DNA of 64,000 nucleotides from assembly GCF_014773225.1 (NCBI RefSeq), contig NZ_JACXAJ010000009.1:105488-169487 (forward strand), in the 5' to 3' direction. The DNA comes from Pontibacter aquaedesilientis. Lineage in GTDB: Bacteria; Bacteroidota; Bacteroidia; Cytophagales; Hymenobacteraceae. The notes beneath the pieces were generated by a model. It ran no database searches and was not told the DNA's origin. It was given only the letters and a program-made list of their open reading frames with translations. Below are positions 1 through 8,559 of the stretch, piece after piece. The number at the start of each line of letters is the position of its first letter. Position 1 is the first letter of the stretch. The position numbers were made by a program, and so were the translations under genes.

Positions 1-147
1 ACTCTGAGCGGGGGCACCCGCCTTTGCATCGCCGCTAATATCACTTCTCCCACCGATGAGTTCATCCAAACCAAGACCATTGCCGAGTGGAAAGGCAAGC
101 TGCCGGATATACACAAGCAACCAGCTGTATTTCTGATTTATAAGTAA
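1..147 (+). CDS. C-terminal end of a SAM-dependent methyltransferase (tetrapyrrole methylase family, RsmI-like)
   Basis: This is the last 48 codons of a gene that begins before the window. The frame is open from base 1 and ends at a TAA at 145-147. The translated tail reads ...RLCIAANITSPTDEFIQTK followed by TIAEWKG and ends HKQPAVFLIYK. This matches my memory of the C-terminus of the Bacteroidota branch of the tetrapyrrole methylase (RsmI-like) family, whose members use S-adenosylmethionine. The catalytic and SAM-binding parts lie outside the window, so the family call rests on the tail alone and the substrate cannot be given. A strong hairpin follows about 40 bases after the stop. Confidence 0.5.
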   Translation, partial: TLSGGTRLCIAANITSPTDEFIQTKTIAEWKGKLPDIHKQPAVFLIYK

Positions 148-186
148 GCTATACCTATCACCTGAATCAATATCCTTCAAAAGCAG

Positions 187-216
187 AAAAGGCCCCCGGA
201 AACCGAGGGCCTTTTT
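187..216 (+). terminator. Rho-independent terminator after the methyltransferase
   Basis: A 13-base-pair stem (187-199 with 203-215) has one C/A mismatch and a 3-base loop. It is flanked by AAAA on the left and TTTTT on the right. It follows the plus-strand stop at 147 and could also serve the minus-strand susD gene that ends at 291. Confidence 0.8.
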
Positions 217-290
217 CAATGAAGAAGACTACTACCTAGTAATTTATAATCTACTTCTAATCTATTATTATCAACTGTTAAGGCTGGATG

Positions 291-1796
291 TTAGTTAACA
301 TCCCACCATACTGGCTTACCAAACAGGAAGTCAACGATACCCGAGCTAGCGGCTTCCACGTTGGTTCTGTTCGTGCTGCGCTCCTGGTCTGTGTAAGAGA
401 AACGCAATGGAACACCTCTGCCAGGGAAGGCCGATGCAGGCACCTCTTGAATCGTGCTTGGATAACCCGTTCTACGGAACTCAGTGAAGGCTTCGATGCC
501 GTTGGTGAATAGTGAAATCCATTTCTGTACACTGATTGCTTCACGTTTGTTAGTCTGCAACGAATAAGCAACAGAAGGCTGCAGCAGGTAAGCGGCTATA
601 GCAGCTTCATCAGTGATCCCATTCTGATTCATGCTCGCAACGATACCAGCATTATAAGCTGCTTCAGCGGTCATACCAACGTTCCAGCCACGCTCAGCAG
701 CTTCTGCCAGTATAAACATCACCTCACTGTATGTCATGATATACATTGGCTGTGTAGGATTTTGCTTAGCTGCTTCTTGTTTATTATCACGATATCTATC
801 CCCAATACGAGACACAGTGGGCAATGATGGCTGAGCCGCTGCACCATTTGGTTGACCTACATATGTTTTGCCATCAAGTGTAACACCTGCTCCGGCAGCT
901 GGTTTCTCTGCCGGCCTTGCATAGACGTGCAAACGAGGGTCTTTTCTTACTCCGAGGATGTCTACCATTGTTTTGCTGATCGCATGGTCATCACGCGTCT
1001 TTGAATTCTCATACCATGGGTTACGATACGGCTGAGCAGCCAGGTATGCGAGCTCTGCATTGTCTGCGTTGCTCATGAAGATTGGATTAGCGCTAGGGTT
1101 AGCCATAATCGCCTCTATACCGGCTTTTGCTTTCGCAGGGGCAACATTGGCCATGTGGATGTAAAGACGCAAACGCAATGAGTTTGCAAACTTCTGCCAA
1201 TTAGCGGAGCTTCCACCATAGATCAGGTCGCCCCCAACCGTCCCACCAGATGCAAGCAGCGTATTGGCTGTTTCCAACTGCTTCAGCATATCCGTGTAAA
1301 TGGACTCCTGGCTATCATACTTCGGCGTCATATTACCTTCAGTACCTTTCAGGGCTTCAGTATAAGGGATGTCACCCCAAAGGTCAGTGATGTTCTGGAA
1401 GATCCAGGTCTGCCAGGTGCGTCCTACACCTTCCATCGCTGCGTTTCCAGACTCGGCTCCTTTCTCTACCACCAAGCGGGCGTCCAGCAACGGACCGGCA
1501 TAAAGCGCGTCCCAATGTGTGGAGAAATCCGATGCTCTAAACTGGTAACGGTCTTCGTCGATGTACTGTATTTTGGCAACCTGCTGTGCCCAGGTACTGG
1601 CGTAGGTCATGTTTACGCTGGCACCGAACAGACGGCTAACCGCAGATTGCTGCGAGGCTGGCAGGATTACGTTTGCCGGAACGTCTTCAGGAGCATTCGG
1701 GTTTTGGTTAATCTCCTCGAAGTCTTTGTCGCATGAGCTCAGACCGAGACCGAGCAATAGCGCGAAGCATAATTTATATTTTGAAAATCTGGTCAT
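291..1796 (-). CDS. SusD/RagB-family nutrient-binding outer-membrane lipoprotein
   Basis: This 501-residue protein is a surface lipoprotein that caps a TonB-dependent transporter and helps bind the imported ligand. The N-terminus has a hydrophobic signal and a lipobox ending LGLSSC, so Cys22 would be lipidated. The next residues, DKDFEEINQNPNAPEDV, are typical of the SusD-like_2 group. The C-terminus (RGVPLRFSYTDQERSTN) also fits that group. It is transcribed after its susC partner (stop of susC at 1831, start here at 1796). The substrate is not predictable from sequence: members of this group bind glycans or peptides, and no glycoside hydrolase or peptidase sits beside it to help. The start ATG is preceded by A/T-rich sequence without a Shine-Dalgarno motif, which is normal for this phylum. 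Confidence 0.9.
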   Translation of the reverse strand: MTRFSKYKLCFALLLGLGLSSCDKDFEEINQNPNAPEDVPANVILPASQQSAVSRLFGASVNMTYASTWAQQVAKIQYIDEDRYQFRASDFSTHWDALYAGPLLDARLVVEKGAESGNAAMEGVGRTWQTWIFQNITDLWGDIPYTEALKGTEGNMTPKYDSQESIYTDMLKQLETANTLLASGGTVGGDLIYGGSSANWQKFANSLRLRLYIHMANVAPAKAKAGIEAIMANPSANPIFMSNADNAELAYLAAQPYRNPWYENSKTRDDHAISKTMVDILGVRKDPRLHVYARPAEKPAAGAGVTLDGKTYVGQPNGAAAQPSLPTVSRIGDRYRDNKQEAAKQNPTQPMYIMTYSEVMFILAEAAERGWNVGMTAEAAYNAGIVASMNQNGITDEAAIAAYLLQPSVAYSLQTNKREAISVQKWISLFTNGIEAFTEFRRTGYPSTIQEVPASAFPGRGVPLRFSYTDQERSTNRTNVEAASSGIVDFLFGKPVWWDVN

Positions 1797-1830
1797 TTTG
1801 AAATCTTTTTGAGTTTGAACTCTTAATAAA

Positions 1831-4800
1831 TTATAGTGTCAGTCTCAGGTTAACGCCCCAGCTCTTAGTGGAAGGAAGCGCACCGAACTCGAAGCCCTGG
1901 CTAGCAATGTCTGCACCGAAAGCTGTCTCCGGATCCACGTGCGGGATGTTAGAGTGAATCAGCCACAGGTTACGTCCAATCAGGTTGATGCTGGCACCTC
2001 TCAGTTTCACTTTGCTTGTGATAGAAGTTGGCAGGTCGTAACCCAACACTACCTCACGCAGCTTGATGAAGCTACCGTCGAATACGTGCGCCTCGTGCAG
2101 GCCATACAGGCCTTGGTTGTAGCGCTGCGCAGCAACTCTCACCGTGTTAGGGTTACCGTCAGGACCGATACCTTCGATCAGCAGACCTTCTTCACGACCT
2201 TCCAGTGATTCTTCAGTCACACCGGCATAGCGACCGAACATGTGCGTTACAGAGAATATATCGCCACCTTTACGGCCATCGATCAGGAAGTTAAAGTTGA
2301 TTCCTTTGTAAGAGAATGAGTTACGAACACCACCTGTCCAGTCTGGCACGATGCTGCCCAGCACTTCAGTCGGACCTCTTCTAGGGCGGCCGATTGCGTC
2401 AATCAGCAGTCTGCCTTGGTCGTCACGCAGGTATGTAGTACCTACCAGTGAACCAAATTTCTCACCTGGTCTGGCTTCAAGGCCTACGCCCCAGTACAGA
2501 CCCAACTGATAAGCGTCCAGACCTTCAGTCAACGACACTACTTCGTTTTGAATCTTAGAGTAGTTTACCAATACATCCCAGGTAAAGCCATTGGCAGCTC
2601 TTACCGGAGTACCACCCAACTGCAGCTCTATACCTTTGTTCGTGATCTCACCGATGTTAACGATCTGGCTTGTGAAGCCTGAAGCACCTGATCTTGTCAC
2701 GTTTACGATCTGGTCAGTGGTGCTCTTATCGAAGTAAGTCAGGTCAATGTAAGCTCTGTCTTGCAGGAAACGCATGTCAGTACCTACCTCAAACGATGTA
2801 GTCTGCTCAGGCTTCAGGTTAGCGTTAGCCAGCGTGTTGGTATAAGACAGGTTAGGACGGCCATCCCAAGGATCGTTGGCAAAGAAAGTACCGGCTGTTC
2901 TGTAAGGGTCAGTATCATTACCTACTTGTGCCCAGCTTGCTCTCACTTTACCATAAGACAGGATATTGGAGTTCATGTTGAAAGCATCTGTAAATACTAA
3001 GCTAGAAGATACAGATGGGTAGAAGAAGGAGTTGTTGGCAGCTGGAAGTGAAGAAGACCAGTCGTTACGAGCTGTTACGTCCACAAAGAAGAAGTCTTTG
3101 AAGCCGAAAGTACCAGTACCATACAAGCTGTTCACCTCTTTCTCGCTTCTGTAGTTAGATGGCGATGGGTTTCCTTTTGCGTTAGATATGTTGTAGATAC
3201 CAGGCACGGCAAGAGCACGTACCAGCACATCGTTCATTCTGTATGTGTTACGACGCTTGTTACCACCAAACGAGGCGCTTAACGAGATGTCTTCTGTAAG
3301 GTCTTTGTTAGCATTCAACAGGAAGTCGAAGTTCGTCTCGTTGCGATATATGCTCTGCTCATAGAAGCTACCCTCTGGGTAGTCCAGTGTACCTACAGCC
3401 CATACACGCTTACGGTCATCTGTGTAGAAGTCGCTACCGCCACGCACCATCAGGTTCAGCCAGTCAGTGAAGTTATACTTCAGGGACGCATTACCAATAA
3501 TACGGTCACGCTGGTTAGAATTCAGGTTCTCGTTAACAATCCAGTATGGGTTGTTGTGGTAGTTATAGTTCCAGTTGTACTGCGAACCATCTGCGTTTTT
3601 GTAGTTCTTCAGCTTTTCGATATCCACCTGACGGCCGAACCATACAAACTGCTGCATGATGTTGTCACCAGAGTAACCATTTGCAGGACGGTTATCACTG
3701 ATGTTCTGTACGTAATTAACGCTTGCGTTGGCGCTCAGTTTGTCGCTCAACTGCATGCCCGCGTTTAAGCCTACAGAGTGACGACGCAGGTCTGTGTTAG
3801 GTATAATACCTGTCTGGTCGATGTTGCCCAAAGAAAGGCGGATGTTTGCTTTCTCAGATCCGGCAGTGATACCTACGTTTGTGTTGTGAGTAACACCGGT
3901 CTCGAAGAAGTCTTTCACGTTGTCAGGGCTAGCCACCCAAGGGCCGCTTCCGAAGAACTGGTTTTTGGTGCTGCCGTCCAATTTCGGACCCCAGCTTTCG
4001 TCCACACCATCCATCGTACCGCCACCGGCACCATCTACGTACTCAAACAAACCGTTCAAGCCCTGGCCGTATTCGTTCTGGTAATCAGGCAAACGAAGCG
4101 GCGTGTCCATTGTCGTACTGTGGTCAATTGTAACGCCCAGACCCTGTGTGCCTTTACCAGACTTCGTTGTGATGATGATCACACCGTTGGCAGCACGCGA
4201 GCCGTAAAGAGCGGCCGCGTTCGCACCTTTCAGTACAGAGATCGAAGCGATATCGTTCGGGTTGATATCCGAAGCAGCGTTACCGTAATCAACGCCACCA
4301 TAACCACGGTTAGTGTTTGTAGAGTTGCTAATCGGAATACCGTCCACTACGAATAGCGGCTGGTTATCACCAGTCAAAGAGTTGTTACCACGCAGCGTGA
4401 TACGGGAAGAAGCACCAACCGCGCCGCTTGAGTTCACGATCTGAACACCGGCTACTTTACCGTTCAGGGCGTTTACCACGTTCGTTTCGCGAGCCTGGTT
4501 GGCGCTCTCGCCGCTTACTTCCTGTATAGCATAACCCAGGGCTTTCTTCTCACGCTCGATACCGAGGGCAGTTACCACTACCTCACCAAGCTGCTTGGAG
4601 TCAACACCCAGAGCTACATCCATTGTAGTAGCAGTCCCGATTGCTTTTTCCACTGTACCATATCCTATAAATCGGAATACGAGTGTTTTGCCGCCTTCCG
4701 GCACATTAACAGAATAAGTACCGTCCCCGCCGGTTGCAGTACCTACTGTAGTTCCTTTTACCAGTACCGTTACACCCGGCAGAGGTTGGTTCGTAGTTGC

Positions 4801-4896
4801 ATCTGTCACCTTACCGGTGATCGCTCTAACTTGTGCCATGGCCTGGTGCAGCAGAGCCGACATAAGTAACAAGCATAGCATTAGAATTTTTTTCAT
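1831..4896 (-). CDS. SusC/RagA-family TonB-linked outer-membrane transporter
   Basis: This 1021-residue protein is a TonB-dependent beta-barrel that imports a ligand captured by its SusD partner. A signal peptide covers residues 1 to about 21. A carboxypeptidase-like regulatory domain follows (ITGKVTDATTNQPLPGVTV), then the SusC-type plug with LFVVDGIPISN and VLKGANAAALYGSRAANG, then a barrel ending in LRLTL. The length is normal for the family. The plug motif is very close to that of the second SusC at 8560-11784, so the two are paralogues. Base usage differs slightly from the rest of the window: the AGGTATA word that is common elsewhere occurs once here (near 3810). No TonB energy-transducing genes are nearby. 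The transported substrate is unknown. Confidence 0.93.
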   Translation of the reverse strand: MKKILMLCLLLMSALLHQAMAQVRAITGKVTDATTNQPLPGVTVLVKGTTVGTATGGDGTYSVNVPEGGKTLVFRFIGYGTVEKAIGTATTMDVALGVDSKQLGEVVVTALGIEREKKALGYAIQEVSGESANQARETNVVNALNGKVAGVQIVNSSGAVGASSRITLRGNNSLTGDNQPLFVVDGIPISNSTNTNRGYGGVDYGNAASDINPNDIASISVLKGANAAALYGSRAANGVIIITTKSGKGTQGLGVTIDHSTTMDTPLRLPDYQNEYGQGLNGLFEYVDGAGGGTMDGVDESWGPKLDGSTKNQFFGSGPWVASPDNVKDFFETGVTHNTNVGITAGSEKANIRLSLGNIDQTGIIPNTDLRRHSVGLNAGMQLSDKLSANASVNYVQNISDNRPANGYSGDNIMQQFVWFGRQVDIEKLKNYKNADGSQYNWNYNYHNNPYWIVNENLNSNQRDRIIGNASLKYNFTDWLNLMVRGGSDFYTDDRKRVWAVGTLDYPEGSFYEQSIYRNETNFDFLLNANKDLTEDISLSASFGGNKRRNTYRMNDVLVRALAVPGIYNISNAKGNPSPSNYRSEKEVNSLYGTGTFGFKDFFFVDVTARNDWSSSLPAANNSFFYPSVSSSLVFTDAFNMNSNILSYGKVRASWAQVGNDTDPYRTAGTFFANDPWDGRPNLSYTNTLANANLKPEQTTSFEVGTDMRFLQDRAYIDLTYFDKSTTDQIVNVTRSGASGFTSQIVNIGEITNKGIELQLGGTPVRAANGFTWDVLVNYSKIQNEVVSLTEGLDAYQLGLYWGVGLEARPGEKFGSLVGTTYLRDDQGRLLIDAIGRPRRGPTEVLGSIVPDWTGGVRNSFSYKGINFNFLIDGRKGGDIFSVTHMFGRYAGVTEESLEGREEGLLIEGIGPDGNPNTVRVAAQRYNQGLYGLHEAHVFDGSFIKLREVVLGYDLPTSITSKVKLRGASINLIGRNLWLIHSNIPHVDPETAFGADIASQGFEFGALPSTKSWGVNLRLTL

Positions 4897-5579
4897 TGCG
4901 CTGTTTGTTTAGGTAATTGTTAAAAATTTAAAGTTTAATTAAGGTACTGTCTTTACCCTGCCCTTTGCCCGGGCAGGCGATTATCATCTCTTTATGCTAC
5001 ATTAGCTTATCAGATGCCTAAAATCATTTCACCTCCTTTTTCTTTACCGCCGCCCTTAACATGTAGCGACCGGTTAATAACCTGTGTTGAAATATGAAGA
5101 GAACAGGAAACACGAATGGTGCGCCCTGCCTCTTTGACAATAGATATTTGTACTTTGCCTGGAAATAGGCAAAAAAGTGCCGTGCCGGACAAATACTGCC
5201 CGACAGAAATAAACACGATAGACTGAATTTCAGCCTATGCTAAAAAGAATGCATTAAGACGCCGCGAAATTTTTCGGAATGGAAGTGCGACAATGGATGC
5301 GATGTGACTGAATAAGATGTATAATTCTATTCATTACTTTATTTGTTTAAGGTGAGAGAAATCAATTTTAAGGAAAATTTTCGGTTTTAACAAATATTTA
5401 ACACGTTTTTTGCTTTTCACGCTGTGCTAAAAGCTTCGTTATTACCAAAAAAACAACTATAGATTCTCAATTACGGTCGTGTAAATACCTAGAAGTAAAC
5501 AACTTGTAATCTATATGTCTGATCCTTATACGCTCACAGTTACAAAAGGATAGATTTATACAAAATTTTATTTAAATAG
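4897..5579. other. Gene-free region upstream of the first susCD pair
   Basis: This 683-base stretch is A/T-rich. It must hold the promoter and leader of the minus-strand susC gene. The only open frame (5010-5216, minus, 68 codons) lacks family features and I do not believe it. A 7-bp hairpin (CCTGCCC at 4957-4963 with GGGCAGG at 4971-4977) lies in the presumed leader. I found no clear TAnnTTTG promoter box on the minus strand. Control by an unrecognised site or an alternative sigma factor remains possible. Confidence 0.5.
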
Positions 5580-6863
5580 TTAAAAATCAAACATTTTCAC
5601 CTGTACTCCTATTCCGCCATACACTTGCTCGAGGTCCATATGGAAACTGCCCTCCACAATATCGGGGAAATAAGAACTGGCGTCGAAGTGATTGACGCGT
5701 CTGTATAGCTCCACAAATAGCATAGTACGTCCGGAGGCCTTGTATTTAACCTTCCCCCCATAGGAGTAGGAATACCTATCCAGGAAGTAATCGTTGAGTT
5801 TGGCTTCCCCAAAAACTTTGAAAGGGTGTTCGGTGAGCAGGTTGTAGCGTGTGTAACTTACTTTAGGGGCAAATTTCAAAGTGCGGTTAAGCGGGATGTC
5901 ATACTCTGCAAACACTGTGAGGTTAACACGCGTGTAAGGCCAGCTGCCCTGGTTGTTCAGAAACTGCTGGGCAGGCTTGCCAGCCTTCTCATACCTGGTA
6001 GTCAGGTTCTGCTCCCCTACCTGCGACAGTTCATAACTACCGCTTCCGCCGATGTATAGATTTCGGTACGAGAGGGCCAAGCCCAGGCTTGTCTGGAGCG
6101 AGGCGAAATACTTGGCTGAATAGGTATAGGACTTATTGCGCTCATCTGAATCAGGCTTGTCCTTTACCCTGTAAAACATGGTGGCATTGCCAGAACCGGA
6201 GGAAAGACCGCCGATGAAGTGTACGCCAAATTTTTTATTAACATCAGTTTCGTTGACCGACCAGCTGCGTGTGCTCTTTTTCTCCGACTCGAGGGTTTCA
6301 ACTATAGGCGTAGGAGCCAGGTTCTGCAGCAGCAGGGAAACCTCACCAACCCGATTGTCCCTTATCTCTACCTGCCGCTGTTTCTCGTCTGGTTTGAATT
6401 CAAACGGCTTGCCATCGTCCATGAAATTACCGTTGTTATTGCTGTCCACAAAGTACACCAGCCCCCCGTCAGGCTTCTGAGCAATCATCATGACATTCAC
6501 CACGCCCACGCTGGGCCGCAGCGGATTTCGCAAATACCAAAGCACAGCCACAGTGTCGATGTAAGCCGAAAGGTTGGGAAGCGCCACAGGCAGCAGCAAA
6601 GAAGGGATCCTATATTTTGGAAATGCCTGCGCCAGCGGGCTGGTATCGACGTTGCTGCCCTTGCGTATCTTCGTGAGAAGCACAGGCACATCCGCTGAAT
6701 CTTTGGCGGCATTATAGGCTTCGTCAAAAAGCTTGGAAGTGGCAGAAGAGTATTTGTCGCCACCGATAGGGTAGATAACCTGTGCATATGAAACACCTGT
6801 TCCGATTAAAAGCAAGGCTGCAACTAAAGCATAAGGGCAAATAGAAAGTAGGCGTTTTTTCAT
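5580..6863 (-). CDS. Secreted protein, putative outer-membrane beta-barrel, function unknown
   Basis: I do not recognise a named family for this 427-residue protein. Residues 1-27 form a signal peptide (MKKRLLSICPYALVAALLLI and on to SYAQ). Residues near 150 contain DSNNNGNFMDDGKPFEF, an acidic calcium-loop-like stretch reminiscent of proteins that carry numeric property fields. The second half has alternating aromatic and polar stretches (YTYSAKYFASLQTS, YGGKVKYKAS) and the protein ends VQVKMFDF. A terminal Phe after alternating residues is the usual signature of an outer-membrane barrel strand. It sits between two susC-susD pairs on the same strand but has its own upstream gap of 219 bases. 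A role as an accessory surface protein of the uptake systems is only an inference from position. Confidence 0.55.
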   Translation of the reverse strand: MKKRLLSICPYALVAALLLIGTGVSYAQVIYPIGGDKYSSATSKLFDEAYNAAKDSADVPVLLTKIRKGSNVDTSPLAQAFPKYRIPSLLLPVALPNLSAYIDTVAVLWYLRNPLRPSVGVVNVMMIAQKPDGGLVYFVDSNNNGNFMDDGKPFEFKPDEKQRQVEIRDNRVGEVSLLLQNLAPTPIVETLESEKKSTRSWSVNETDVNKKFGVHFIGGLSSGSGNATMFYRVKDKPDSDERNKSYTYSAKYFASLQTSLGLALSYRNLYIGGSGSYELSQVGEQNLTTRYEKAGKPAQQFLNNQGSWPYTRVNLTVFAEYDIPLNRTLKFAPKVSYTRYNLLTEHPFKVFGEAKLNDYFLDRYSYSYGGKVKYKASGRTMLFVELYRRVNHFDASSYFPDIVEGSFHMDLEQVYGGIGVQVKMFDF

Positions 6864-7007
6864 ATTATATATAAGTTGGCTGATTATTACTCTAAACTAA
6901 AAAAAATTAACCAAAAACAATGTGATAACAACATTATACATGGACGCTGTTATTACTTACGACGCAAAGCGAGTTACAGCTGGCATCTTCTCATCGCAAC
7001 CAAAGAA

Positions 7008-7033
7008 AAATGCCCTTGACAACAAGGGCATTT
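7008..7033 (-). terminator. Rho-independent terminator after the second susD
   Basis: A perfect 11-bp stem (AAATGCCCTTG paired with CAAGGGCATTT) has a 4-base loop. On the minus strand it is followed by TTCTTT, and on the plus strand by TTT. It lies about 50 bases beyond the minus-strand stop at 7083. Confidence 0.8.
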
Positions 7034-7082
7034 TTTGCAAATGAACTACTACTAAGCTATTTCAAATCACAAGCTACGGTTT

Positions 7083-8549
7083 TTACAGCACGTCCCAGAA
7101 CAGCTTGGTCTCCCGCAGGTCGCCCCCGATAGCAGATGCCGCTGCTGCACGGTTAGATCCGTTCAGGGTTTGCTCATTGATAGGATAAATCAAACGGGTC
7201 GGTATAGTCAGTGAACCTACCCCCTCGCCCATGGGTGGCTGTAGATTAGGGGCGTCCAGTCTTCTCCACTCCAGCCAGGCATCGAAACCGCGGTTGTAGA
7301 GGGCAATCCATTTCTGCGTGCCGATCTTTTGGCGCCAGTCGCCTGGCGCAGTGCTGTAGTTCACGCCCGGCTGCGCCAGGTAGGCCGCTGCTTCCGCCTG
7401 GGTTCTGCCCCAGTAGGTGATGGAGGCGGTAATGGCTGCGTTGTAGTGCTCCTGCGCTGTGCCTGGCACACTAAAACCCCTTTCTACCGCCTCGGCCAGC
7501 AGAAACCTGACTTCTGAGTAGTCCAGCAGGAGCGCCTCGAAAGTTGGGTCCGCGATTTTGTCGCTCACCGTCGAGAAGTTAGAATAGACATTGGTAAAGC
7601 CATACCTGCCCCCCACAAACTGACCGTTGACATCTGAAAAATACTCCGGCCTTCTGGGGTCGTTCAGGTTATTCATCACATCTACCAGCGTATTGGCGGC
7701 TACAAAGTCCTCTCTGGAGGTAAGCGGGCCTTTCACGTTGGAGGAAATCGGGTTGTTGTTTGGCGGAGCGCCCAGGTATGGGAAGGCTGCATTGTCATTG
7801 TTACTGGTAAAGACGTTATTCAAATCGCCGCCGACCGCTTCCTCCACCAGTGTCCGGGCCTGCGCCGGATCCACATCTGCGAGTACCATCCCAAGTTTCA
7901 GCTTCAAGGAATGCCCGAACTTCCGCCATTGCTCCATGTCTCCGCCATAAAACACGTCACCGTCTTCAAATCCTGCAACAGAGGCACCGCTTGCGTCTGT
8001 GGTAGTGATCAAACCGAGGGCCATATCCAGACTGTCCAGAATGCTGTTGTAAACGGTACGGGCATCGTCGTAGGCTGGCAGCGAGTTGGTCGGGTCGAGC
8101 GCCTGGGTATAGGGAACATCTCCAAACGTATTTACCAGCACAGACCAGGCGTATACCTCCATCATCTCGATCTGGGCCAGTTGGTTGTTCTTCTCAGCCT
8201 GAGGGGTAACCTGATCTGCCACCACCAGCCTTCTGGACTCTTTGAGGTCGTTGAGCACGTCCCGGTAGAGGGTTTGCCAGATGTTCTGCGGAATCAGGCG
8301 CGAGGTCATGTTATACCTGGGCTCATCCAGGTATTGGGTAGATGCCCAGTACTGCACATAAAACCGGTAATTGTTGACGTTAACATTGGGTGTCGTCAAG
8401 ACATCCGCCAGGTTTTTCACCGCATTGGTAAACAGCGTGGCGGGCGGCACATTCGTCGCCCGCTTCTGGTCCACGTTGTAGTCATCCAGGTCATCCACGC
8501 ATGATGCCACCAGCACCAGCGTCATCAGGTATATAAGAATCTTTTTCAT
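7083..8549 (-). CDS. SusD/RagB-family nutrient-binding outer-membrane lipoprotein (second pair)
   Basis: This 488-residue protein has an N-terminal signal with a lipobox (LMTLVLVASC, lipidated Cys about residue 17). It continues VDDLDDYNVDQKRATNVPP, the usual start of SusD-like_2 proteins. The C-terminal PTRLIYPINEQTLNGSN and KLFWDVL also match; the first SusD ends with the similar KPVWWDVN. The gene starts only 10 bases after the susC stop at 8560, so the two are surely co-transcribed. It would form the surface lid of that transporter. The ligand is unknown. A good terminator follows at 7008-7033. Confidence 0.9.
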   Translation of the reverse strand: MKKILIYLMTLVLVASCVDDLDDYNVDQKRATNVPPATLFTNAVKNLADVLTTPNVNVNNYRFYVQYWASTQYLDEPRYNMTSRLIPQNIWQTLYRDVLNDLKESRRLVVADQVTPQAEKNNQLAQIEMMEVYAWSVLVNTFGDVPYTQALDPTNSLPAYDDARTVYNSILDSLDMALGLITTTDASGASVAGFEDGDVFYGGDMEQWRKFGHSLKLKLGMVLADVDPAQARTLVEEAVGGDLNNVFTSNNDNAAFPYLGAPPNNNPISSNVKGPLTSREDFVAANTLVDVMNNLNDPRRPEYFSDVNGQFVGGRYGFTNVYSNFSTVSDKIADPTFEALLLDYSEVRFLLAEAVERGFSVPGTAQEHYNAAITASITYWGRTQAEAAAYLAQPGVNYSTAPGDWRQKIGTQKWIALYNRGFDAWLEWRRLDAPNLQPPMGEGVGSLTIPTRLIYPINEQTLNGSNRAAAASAIGGDLRETKLFWDVL

Positions 8550-8559
8550 CTTCTGCGCT

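Noticed and set aside
3778..4356. 192-codon plus-strand frame inside susC1
   Set aside because: It is antisense to a well-supported transporter gene and has no recognisable content.
5010..5216. 68-codon minus-strand frame upstream of susC1
   Set aside because: No domain, no start context and it lies in the expected leader region.
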